Shown here piece after piece: positions 55,875-64,000 of a stretch of 64,000 bases of DNA. Below the pieces are notes generated by a model. That model had not been told where the DNA came from and did not search any database. It saw nothing but the letters and a program-made list of their open reading frames with translations. This stretch comes from Plectosphaerella cucumerina (Eukaryota; Ascomycota; Sordariomycetes; Glomerellales; Plectosphaerellaceae): positions 186,001 through 250,000 of the forward strand of contig JAGPXD010000005.1 of NCBI GenBank assembly GCA_020746995.1, read 5' to 3'. Both the position numbers and the translations under genes were made by a program. Positions within the stretch are counted from its first letter, which is position 1. Every line of letters begins with the position of its first letter.

Positions 55875-56185
55875 AGGGGAGTGATCTCAATTGGAGTACC
55901 ATACGGCCTGATTCATTAAATAAGGTAGAAGGGAAAATAGACCACAAGTGACTTCACAGCGGTGTTCTTGGATGACCGATTCCTGGAAGTGGATCCAATT
56001 GACAAACATGCATGCTGCGATTGGGTGCTGGCGTGGTAGTCGAGCACGGACCACTTCTTCCCACGTGACCCAAGTCCCAAATCCATCGGAGCATCTCGAG
56101 ACTCGACGCAGATGATCGTCTCTAACAGCAACGCCAATTGATTCCACCAACCCACAATCCCATATCCCTCTCGAAATCATTCAAG
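55875..56185. other. Short intergenic region
   Basis: It is the 3' flank of the F-box-like gene and promoter of the small membrane-protein gene; nothing else was recognised. Confidence 0.4.
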
Positions 56186-56650
56186 ATGGTGAGTACAGAA
56201 ACTTTGCGATTGATGTACCCGTGCTAACGCCGCGACAGGGTGGCGGTCCTAAGGTTCCGTAAGTGCAGCGCCCTCGATCCAACCCCCGACAGCCGACGAC
56301 AACTCCCACCCGAACCGATCGAACAACGCTCTAACAGCCCCCGTCCAACAGCTACCCCAAGCACGTCTGGTCGCCCGCCGGTGGTTGGTACTGCCAGCCG
56401 GCCAACTGGAGGCAAAACACCGCCATCATGGGCGTCGTCATGCTGGGTATCGTCGCCAGCGTGTGGAAGCTGAGCTCGGAGAAGGAGCACCGCTACGTCA
56501 TGCCAAAGGAGAACTCGTTCTTCCCCAGCCGATAGTACGATTTCCGACAAGAACACATGAGAGAACACCGAACACTGACGCGCGCGCAGCTGGTCGAGGC
56601 AGATCATCGAGTACGAGAAGGAGCAGGCGGCGAAGAAGGCTGCGGCATGA
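56186..56650 (+). CDS. Small single-pass membrane protein, probably mitochondrial
   Basis: 88 aa in four exons: 56186-56188 (the ATG alone), 56239-56258 (20 nt), 56352-56534 and 56590-56650. All introns are GT-AG and in phase; the donors GTGAGT and GTAAGT are strong. The protein has a short MGGGPKVPYPKHVWSPAGGW start, one hydrophobic helix (TAIMGVVMLGIVASVW) and a charged tail SRQIIEYEKEQAAKKAAA. Size, Trp/Pro-rich start and single helix recall accessory subunits of respiratory complex I in fungi, but I cannot name one. If the last intron were retained, translation would end two codons after SR is reached, at the TAG of 56532-56534. Confidence 0.8.
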
Positions 56651-57678
56651 GGGCGGCAGGTTTTCGGGGCGTCATTTGTCAACATGACCTACACCGGGGA
56701 AGTGGCCGCGAATGTACAAATAGAAGCGCTGCACGAAGAGACAACGGTCTACCATCAGGATGTCGCTGCGACCCAAGTGACATTTGCCTGAGGACGACGA
56801 CACGACACGAGGACTGTGGAAGCATGCCGTTGGGGGAGATATCCGGTACGCTATCGATCACGATGCCCACCACTTCGCGGGCGACAGGCGAAAGGCGAGA
56901 GGCCACAGGCGAAAGGCAGCAGAGGTGCAGTAGGAGCGTGCTCCAGACCGCCGACGGCTCATTGGTTATCTGACCAACAACAGAGGTCCATCGCATCGTC
57001 TCACCACATACGAGCGACTCCCAGGCTGTATCGCTAAGTCGAGCTTTTTAAAGCATTCGCTTTGTCAGCTCGATCGACGTGCTCGTCGACTTGTTCCGGA
57101 GGCGCGCATCCGCACCGTGAGACCGAGTGCCCGAAGACCCCCCCATGCAATCCTCTGCAACTGCGCGAGACGGATGCTACTTGCCGCCGCCACCGCACCA
57201 TCACGAGATGACACCATTGGAGGCCTGCCGCCCAGGCTTGCTCTTACGCCCGTACGGACATGTAGGGCTGGCAGCCGCCCTCTTCTGCGAATGACAGACC
57301 ATCCACAGCGGCCGCCGGCCGGGCGTGAGAGCCCACTCTCTGGTTCGTATCCTCTTTGCGCCCAGCCTGCAGGGGTCTTGTCTGGGACATCAGGCCATTC
57401 GTCCTTGACAGGCGGCAGCCCCTTGATGTTGCATCTGGGAGGATGCGTGCTCACAGCCCCCAGGGCGTTGGCTGTTTGGCCCCCAACTTGATAACTCACC
57501 AAAGTCCCCTCCAAATGAGATGACGCCGCCACGATGGTAGGGCTGCAGGGTGCGAGTGGCAGAATCTTCTGTTTGTTTGGCGACGCTTCCTATCCCGCAG
57601 GGTTTCTTCCACGGGGCCAGAACGCATCAGGCGACACCGTCGGACCTTTCCACTCTTTGAACTTTCTCTGTTGACAGT
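56651..57678. other. Intergenic region
   Basis: About 1 kb between two plus-strand genes; presumably the promoter of the Zn2Cys6 gene. No further gene was supported. Confidence 0.45.
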
Positions 57679-59356
57679 ATGACCTCCAGATCAAAGTCAG
57701 GATGCATCACCTGCAGGTATGCTTGCCCCTCTCTTCTCTCTTTCCTCACCGGTCACCGGGCTGATTTCCTTCAGGATTCGCCGCGTCAAGTGCGACGAGA
57801 CCAGGCCGGCATGCCAGAAGTGCCAGTCCTCCAAGCGAACATGCGACGGCTACCTCTCGGATGAGAACGCCATGTCGCGGCGCAAGCTCGCCGAGGCCGT
57901 TCGGCACCTCTCCGTCGTAGGCCCTGTGTCGCACGCCCTCACGAAGAGCCCATCGTCGTCCAACCCTCTATCACGGCCCATATCGCCCAACGACACGACC
58001 TTCTTTGACCTCTTCCGCCGCGCCACCATCCCCGGCACCTGCAACATCTTCCCCTCCAGCATCTGGGACCAAAACGTCATGCAGCTCTCTCACGGCGAAA
58101 CAGCCATCTGGCACGCAGCCGTCGCCCTCGGCGCTCTCCACCAGCGTGAGTCTGTCGGCCTCGGCGGACCTGAAGACTCCCAGCTCGCCCGTCGCGCCGA
58201 AGCGCATTACTGCCGAGCGATGGCGCTGGCCTCCGAGCTCGACTCGTCCACTAAGGTCGTGACGCTGTCTATCCTCCTCATCTCCGCCGCCAGCATGCTC
58301 GCGCGCTTCTCCGACATGCAAACGCACATCATATCGAGTCTTCGCATCATCACCCAGGATGCTGCACGCACCCCGGGACTCGATGCACTGCGCGGCTCGC
58401 TGATGCGCATCGACGTGCAAGCTATGACGTTCAGCGACTCGAGCTCGCCATACCCCTACGACAAGTCTGCCGACGTCTCGACCGTCGATACGCTGCTGAA
58501 CACGCCCTTCCCCCGCGACTTGTCGTACGACACGCTGTCATCCGAAATGTTCGCCATCGCACGGGGCTTCTTCCTCCTCGACGACACCCTCCTTGCCGGC
58601 ACCGTCCCCCATGGGCCCTGGCTCACGAAGCTGGATGCCCTGATCCGGCGGCTTGTCGTGTGGGAGAATAGGGTGGCAGCATGGGAGATCGGCCACCAGC
58701 CTACACACAGCCAGATGACGACGAAAATTTGCATTCGCCTGTTTCACGTCACCATGCGCACCGTGATCCACGCCACATCATTCGGCCCAGAATCTCGTTA
58801 TGATCCCTACCTGGGCAACTTCGAGTACTCCGTCTTCGAGTACTCCGTCAGGCTGGCGGCGACCCTTGTGGACCGTATCCGGGGCGGCAGCTCCATGAGC
58901 CTGAGCCTTGAGCCCGGCCTGATCATCCCGCTCTGGATGGTCGTCCACCGATGCCGCCACTGGGGCCTTCGCCGCGCCGCCCTCGACATCCTGGCCACCG
59001 CGAAACGGGTGGAGGGCATGTGGCGAAGCGATGCCACGGGCAAGATCCTGGCTGCGGTGGTCGCCGTCGAGGAGGAGTCGCTGCCACAGCCGGTAGTCGG
59101 CACCCCTTACAAACCCCCTCTCCTCGGCATCTCATCATTGACCATTCCATGGAGTGCATGGGCCAAGCCCGGCTTCATCGTGCCGTCGTCGCTCAGCTGG
59201 GATGATGGCCCAGTGGTGCCAGACAAAAAGCGCGTCAAGGAGATTCTGGGCATGGCGCGGCTGAGTGACCGCTTGGTCGACCTGAGTCTTATGATGTCGG
59301 CGGAGAACGACGAGGACCCGTACGGGCCGATGCGGCCAGTGAGAGTGACCTTGTAG
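57679..59356 (+). CDS. Zn2Cys6 transcription factor, Fungal_trans_2 type
   Basis: Nuclear regulator of 539 aa; exons 57679-57716 and 57775-59356 in phase. The zinc cluster sits at the very N-terminus with spacing C-x2-C-x6-C-x6-C-x2-C-x6-C (about residues 9-36). An intron falls after the second Cys, inside the AGG codon. A Ser/Pro-rich linker follows. The rest is the all-helical middle homology region of the DUF3468/Fungal_trans_2 class (IWHAAVALGALHQRES is typical). No leucine zipper was seen. The regulated genes are unknown; the adjacent bZIP and secreted-protein genes are candidates only by position. Confidence 0.9.
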
Positions 59357-59490
59357 GAGACGACAGCCAGAGGACTGAGGGAGGACCCGCGGCTCCAGGG
59401 TTATGTAGCTCCTAGTCGACACGAACAGCATGTACAACAGCGCGTGAACATCAACTCTATTGCTCTGGCTGAACATCTAGGACGAACAGG

Positions 59491-59652
59491 TCAAGTCCTC
59501 CACTGATCCGACTGCAGCCCCTTGAGAGGGCATACCTTAGATGGGTCGAACATGTCATCCTCTTTATCAAAAGGCACTTGATCAGCACCATCCGTCCACG
59601 AGGTGTCTAAACTGGCATGTGATATAGGTTCCCCGGTTTCAGGATCCGCCAT
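59491..59652 (-). CDS. Possible small acidic protein (53 aa)
   Basis: A short minus-strand frame begins MADPETGEPISHASLDTSW and is rich in Asp/Glu, ending QSDQWRT. The composition looks protein-like, but the ORF is short. A GTATGC after codon 39 could be a donor, which would make this the first exon of something longer that I cannot trace. No family was recognised, and existence as a gene is uncertain. Confidence 0.25.
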   Translation of the reverse strand: MADPETGEPISHASLDTSWTDGADQVPFDKEDDMFDPSKVCPLKGLQSDQWRT

Positions 59653-60159
59653 GCTGCAGTGTGATTCCGTTGGTGCCCGATCAACACACCACGAGCAAAG
59701 GTCAGGCTTCTAGGTGTGCCCCATATTCGACAGACAGGACTGCAGATACAAGTACTCACGTCCACAAAAGTTCCGAGGCCGATGGGTTCGTGAGTCAGTT
59801 CCGCACAGAGCCTTCATGCACTCCGGTGTCCTGAGAAACGCCTCGACACATACGAGGACGGCAACATGGCAGTTGCCCCATGACCTCTCTCGCCAAAGGA
59901 TCCGAAGTGACCCGAGAACCTTTCCTTTACCCCGGGATCTACATCATCCCCGCGCTGCAGCCTCTGCTTGATAGGGCGGGGAATCCTTGTCTGCTGCCTC
60001 AGCCGGGGTGACAGGGCTTCCCCAACATGATCCGACTCTTGGCTTGACATCCTGATCATACGAACCCTGCATTTATGGATCCTCTAGCATGTGAAAACGC
60101 CCCAAAAGCTCAGCTGCTCATTGGGAAAGGTCCCCGCGCTTGCTCGCCATTTCACGCCG

Positions 60160-60165
60160 TATAAA
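60160..60165 (+). promoter_or_regulatory. TATA box of the bZIP-DUF3425 gene
   Basis: TATAAA about 65 nt upstream of ATG 60227, a normal distance for a fungal TATA promoter with a short leader. Confidence 0.5.
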
Positions 60166-60226
60166 TCATCAGAGTCGAAGACATCGAGGAAAGTCGGAGC
60201 AAACCAGCAGATCCCAAAGTCCTACC

Positions 60227-61417
60227 ATGAATCACCCAATCCTACCTTCGTCTTCAGAAATGCCACCCCGCAGGACGGGACAGCGGGTGCATAGCGATGC
60301 ACAGCTGGCCCGGAAGAGACAGATGGATAGGCTAAAGCAGAAGACTAACCGAGACGAAAACAAAAAGCGGATGGAGAAGCTAGAGGGTGACATGGCGTTG
60401 CTCCTGTCCAAGGTCGACGGCATGGCACGGCAACTCGATCTTCGCACGGGATCTGTGGCCTCGTCACCCGGTCTCCTGCCGCTGTCTCCGTCCACCGCCG
60501 CAGATGATACTCATGTAAGCTTGGCTGATGTCCTTAGTTTCTGTTCTTCCAGAGAATTTGATGCTACCCTCTAAAGGTTCATTGAAGTCTATGCGTCATT
60601 GCTCACTGCCTCGCAGATGACGATCGAAGAAGCATGTCCGAACATCGCGGCAAGACAGGACCATCGAGTCATTTGCAACGACAGAGATACCTCCTTTCCG
60701 CCGCCGCCTACAATCCTGACAGTTCACTGTCGATGCGGGATCCAGCATCAGAATCTGACCGAATGCCTCGAATACTCGAACTTGGCCATGCTTTACGAGG
60801 CCCATGTCAGTATCGCCCAAGACCCCGATCGAGTCCCTCCACGACTGCCCCTCGACCCTCCTCTGGCCAACATGATACTTCTCTCAACCGAGGGCAACCC
60901 CGTCGTGTTCTTCGCGTCCACCATACTGCGGCAATTCGTAATTTCCGACGTCCAAACCCTCCTTGGGATATATCTCGTGGCATACCGGTTCTTGCGAGTG
61001 GGTGGCAAGGCCCTCTCCAGCCAGTTCACCACAAGCTGACAATGGCAGTGGCGACTGTACCCAGACGCGGCGTCTCTCGAGGGAGTCCCCATGTGGCTCA
61101 GGCCTACGGCGATTCAAGAGGCTCATGTCCACCCCCTGTGCATCGACTACATCCCCTGGCCGGCGCTGCGGGACTACCTCTGCCTGAATCAGGACCGTGA
61201 CCGACGACACTCAGTCGCTCTGTATATCAGGTCCCTGAGGTTGACCTGGCCGTCAGAGCGGCCGCTGTTCCAGATGGATCTCACCAATGGAGGTGTTGTG
61301 CTGGACCCTGGGTTTTCTGAATTTGCGACAGACATTGCAAACTGGGATATGGGATTGCCGTGGGCAGACGAGTTCCCGCAACTGACGAGGTTTTTAAGAT
61401 CCGAGAGGGAGAATTGA
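60227..61417 (+). CDS. bZIP-type regulator with DUF3425 domain
   Basis: 345 aa; exons 60227-60514, 60617-60997 and 61049-61417, all phase 0. The N-terminus carries a basic region (ARKRQMDRLKQKTNRDENKK) followed by a short Leu/Met heptad segment (MEKLEGDMALLLSKVDGMARQL). The basic region lacks a clean N-x7-R core, so DNA contacts may be atypical. The C-terminal part is the DUF3425 domain of fungal bZIP-like proteins (WLRPTAIQEAHVHPLCIDYI, then PWPALRDYL). Such proteins are common next to accessory gene sets. Start at ATG 60227 follows the TATA box; an in-frame ATG lies upstream at 60140, before the likely leader. Confidence 0.82.
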
Positions 61418-61542
61418 AATTCAGTTTGTCATTAAGAACGAAGAAACAGCTCGAACATAATATGACAGCATGATCTTTGCTCTGTGCCTTTCTAAAACTT
61501 TTGCTGCTTGGAAACACTTTTCCACTTGCTGTTGGTGCATTT

Positions 61543-61995
61543 TTAAAATCGTGGCCTTACGCGAACGTGAAAAGCCAGATGTTTCTTCGATGTGAATACT
61601 TTGTCTCCCAGATGATCTTCCCGTGTCTCCCAAGGCAGATTCCCCCTACAAGGAGTCTCGATGAAGTGGAAGCGATAGCACTGGTGCGTCCAGCCGCAGG
61701 CCACGCGATATTTGCGGACTTTCTTGAGACATCGTCTTTCGGGGTGCGGTTGATGGTCGATGTGACCTGTGCCCGCTCGGTAGTTGATGCAGAGCTCGAG
61801 AATGTTGTCAATGTTGGTCAGGTGGCATCCACGAGTAGCGTCGACAACGTGTGTGCCGGTGGGCGTCGTGAGTTGGCCAGAGAATTTGCATTTACCGAAT
61901 GGTAACCCGCAAGCGGTTGTAACGATGAGACTCTCGGCAACGGCCAGGAGAGGAAGAGACAGAGGGAGGAGGAGAGAGAGGAAGCCTAGACGCAT
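61543..61995 (-). CDS. Small secreted cysteine-rich protein
   Basis: 150 aa, single exon, family not recognised. A clear signal peptide opens the protein (MRLGFLSLLLPLSLPLLAVA). The mature part has eight Cys (contexts ACG, KCK, GCH, LCI, RCL, ACG, QCY, PCR), enough for four disulfides, and is basic with several His. No membrane helix follows. These traits fit a secreted effector-like or antimicrobial-type protein, but no function can be assigned. It is tail-to-tail with the bZIP-DUF3425 gene, with 125 bp between stops. Confidence 0.7.
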   Translation of the reverse strand: MRLGFLSLLLPLSLPLLAVAESLIVTTACGLPFGKCKFSGQLTTPTGTHVVDATRGCHLTNIDNILELCINYRAGTGHIDHQPHPERRCLKKVRKYRVACGWTHQCYRFHFIETPCRGNLPWETREDHLGDKVFTSKKHLAFHVRVRPRF

Positions 61996-62826
61996 GTTGT
62001 ATGGGAAAGCTGATGGCTGTTGAGGTCAGATTTGTCGACCAACTTAATGCCCTTCTTGATAGCGCACAGGAATTTGACCGGGTGTTCAAGTGAAAGTTGA
62101 GGACAAAAGAAGAGAGCGAGACATCTGAAAGACTGGCAAGCTAATAGCGCGAGCAGAATCTGCCCATCTACAAGATGGCTTGGTGGCGATGAAGCCACGA
62201 GCACTTTGAGGTGGCACTCGGCACTGGGCGTTGAGGTTTGGCGTCACCGCGCAAACTTCTCACGGAATCAATGCATTTGAACTCTCCAGGCAACTTAAGG
62301 CTCTGGCAAAGATCCGCGAAGCCTGTCCAATCACTGCAATGTGAATAGTGTCATCCTGCGTCTGCTGGTGATCGAGTCATGGACTTTGACGGCACTGAAC
62401 TTGAAGTGGCATCCGTAATTGCGAAACGACTGCCTTGTCGTCAAATTCAGCCCTCGGCTCACGGCATGAGACACTTCATCTCCAGTCCGAGTCACGATCC
62501 GATTAAGCATACGCATTCGGGTTGCGCCTCGGCCTGGCCGGTCCCCTGTAGCGACCGTGAATGTGGGTGGGGCGGATGCGAGATGGTGTCGTTCACCCCC
62601 CTTTTTTATCTGATCGGACGGCCGAGCTCGGGGTTTAGCAGCTTCACCGCGGCAGACGTACGACGACGTGCGTGGGGGCATTACGCGGCAGGATTTGAAT
62701 GTTCGGAGCAGTCTATAACTCGGCACATTCCCCATCGCAAGACATCAGACTCGCCAGCATCATCACCAGCACACCAAAGCATACCACCTCACTAGTTACG
62801 GCACGACTGGACTCAAGAGCCACACG
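61996..62826. other. Divergent intergenic region
   Basis: It lies between the start of the Cys-rich protein gene (minus) and the start of the last gene (plus) and holds both promoters. No gene or clear element was found in it. Confidence 0.45.
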
Positions 62827-64000
62827 ATGGTCGCCCACGCGCTACAGCTCGTCGGCCTGGCCGCCTCGGTCTTCGTTGCCGGCGCGCATCCGGCCGCCGC
62901 CTCCTCGGTGAAGCCCGACCTGGCCACCGCCGCAGAGCGAGGCCCCCAGATCTTCAACTCAGTCGCCGACGCCATGCGCAAATGGGGCACCTCTCTGCAC
63001 CCCAACGGCATGTCGCTTTTCGTCGCCACAGTCCCCGAGGGCGTCATGCTCTACCACGGCAACAATCGCAATGAGACGCCAACCGAGCTCGACTGGCTCG
63101 CATACGCCATTGAGCACGCGGAGATGTTCGCCAGGGGCCGCCGCGGACCCCCAAGACATGACCCCGAGAGCAACGCCAAGCACCGGGATGCCGAAGGGCG
63201 ACGGAAGCACGACACCAAGGAGGAGGTGGATGACGGTTCGGCACCGGCGGAGCTGCGACGGAAAGATGTGCAAATACCTTTCCTCTGGTGGGGATCGAAG
63301 CAGGAGGAGCCAGAGAAGCCCAAGGAGCCCGAGGAGCCAAGAAAGGGCTGGCTGCACGTGTATCGGACGACTCGTCCGCTGCCGTTCCTTCTCGCTGACG
63401 GCCTGAGCGGCAACAAGTACGACTCTGGGGTTCTCGACACCCAGGACCTTCTCCTGAGAGGCAAGAGGGACGCGGGGTCTGGAACACCCGGCAAGAGGAG
63501 GCGTGGCGGCTTCTCCGATGAGAGGCAGCGCGCCAGGGATCTCTGCGCTCTCTGCGCAGAATGGGGACTTCAGGGCGTTATCCGCACGGAGAACCCGGGC
63601 TTCGAGATCATCAAGTGCGACTTTTCCGATGGGTTGGAGCAAATCCAGTCGCTGCCAAGGGTTGATGGACCGGATGGCAGGAGGGGCGAGAAGCCGCCCT
63701 CGTACGGCCCGGGAGAGGGACCTCCGGGACAGACGCCTCCTGGCGGAGAGCCTCCTCGCGACGGTCCTCTCCAAGATGGCCCTCCTTCAGACGGTCCCGG
63801 AGAAAAGCCTCCCGGTCATGGCCCCGGTGGAAAGCGTCCTCATGGCCCTGGCGGCCCTGGGGGCGGCAGACGTGGCCCCTGGAGCCCTCCCGGCCAGAAC
63901 CCCAACCCCGAAGACCGGTACTACGCCATTGAGCGCAGCCGAACAGCCGTCGACTTTTCCTCCATGGTCTCAGCCTTCTTCTTCCCCGTCAACCTGACCA
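62827..64000 (+). CDS. Conserved secreted protein of unknown function (3' end outside window)
   Basis: The frame from ATG 62827 is open for 391 codons to the window edge. It starts with a signal-peptide-like segment (MVAHALQLVGLAASVFVAGA). Recognisable pieces are RKWGTSLHPNGMSLFVATVP, LDWLAYAIEHAEMFARGR, GWLHVYRTTRPLPFLLADG, LDTQDLLL, GFEIIKCDFSDGLE and, near the edge, DFSSMVSAFFFPVNLT. From memory these occur in a widespread, uncharacterised family of fungal extracellular or membrane proteins, several members of which have C-terminal membrane helices (not visible here). A Pro/Gly-rich insertion (63687-63899, PPG-like) interrupts the conserved parts, and dibasic KR/RR sites occur before it. 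No catalytic motif is recognised. Confidence 0.75.
   Translation, partial: MVAHALQLVGLAASVFVAGAHPAAASSVKPDLATAAERGPQIFNSVADAMRKWGTSLHPNGMSLFVATVPEGVMLYHGNNRNETPTELDWLAYAIEHAEMFARGRRGPPRHDPESNAKHRDAEGRRKHDTKEEVDDGSAPAELRRKDVQIPFLWWGSKQEEPEKPKEPEEPRKGWLHVYRTTRPLPFLLADGLSGNKYDSGVLDTQDLLLRGKRDAGSGTPGKRRRGGFSDERQRARDLCALCAEWGLQGVIRTENPGFEIIKCDFSDGLEQIQSLPRVDGPDGRRGEKPPSYGPGEGPPGQTPPGGEPPRDGPLQDGPPSDGPGEKPPGHGPGGKRPHGPGGPGGGRRGPWSPPGQNPNPEDRYYAIERSRTAVDFSSMVSAFFFPVNLT

Larger units (their letters stand above)
59357..60226. other. Intergenic region with one possible small ORF
   Basis: The stretch follows the Zn2Cys6 stop and precedes the bZIP-type gene. It contains a TATA box at 60160 and a 53-codon minus-strand ORF at 59491-59652; nothing else was recognised. 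Confidence 0.45.

Overview
The window is nuclear DNA from a filamentous ascomycete (Pezizomycotina). The gene complement looks like a sordariomycete, possibly a plant-associated one; this placement is inferred from gene types and not tested. Reasons: short GT-AG introns (about 46-90 nt) in most genes, Zn2Cys6 and bZIP-DUF3425 regulators, a pisatin-demethylase-like P450, a PTH11/rhodopsin-type membrane protein, secreted Cys-rich proteins, a hybrid histidine kinase and a septin with an N-terminal extension. About 28 protein genes and one tRNA can be supported. Exon ends were worked out by hand from splice signals and reading phase.

Layout. 0-11 kb is accessory-like: the 3' end of a carboxylesterase, a Zn2Cys6 factor, a lone tRNA-Ala, a P450 with an unresolved phase break, a rhodopsin-like receptor with an in-frame stop, and a secreted Asn/Gly-rich protein. 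12-25 kb is mostly housekeeping: D-2-hydroxyacid dehydrogenase, EXPERA-domain protein, an unknown secretory membrane protein, nucleoporin Nup155/Nup170, 3-ketoacyl-CoA reductase and Erg28 from one shared promoter, and GAL7. 26-42 kb holds Ada2 (with a possible long N-terminal extension), a small coiled-coil protein, a ferric reductase, a GAF-type hybrid histidine kinase, La protein and mitoribosomal uS4m. 42-57 kb holds a septin, a flavin monooxygenase, a cPLA2-type phospholipase with a mitochondrial-looking N-terminus, mitoribosomal mL44, an F-box-like protein and a tiny membrane protein. 57-64 kb turns accessory-like again: a Zn2Cys6 factor, a bZIP-DUF3425 factor, a small Cys-rich secreted protein, and a secreted protein running off the end.

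How the genes relate. There is no operon logic, and no backbone synthase that would make the TF/P450/esterase group a secondary-metabolite cluster. The clearest functional pairing is the 461-bp divergent promoter between the fatty-acid elongation reductase and Erg28, both ER lipid-synthesis proteins. Four mitochondrion-linked genes (uS4m, phospholipase, mL44, small membrane protein) fall within 17 kb, which may be chance. I found no CRISPR array, transposon, rRNA or clearly new multi-gene system. The most unusual items are two apparently damaged neighbouring genes (P450 and receptor), the Ada2 extension, an initiator-only exon, a GC-AG intron beside a 31-nt exon, and an iron-type GATA site upstream of the ferric reductase.
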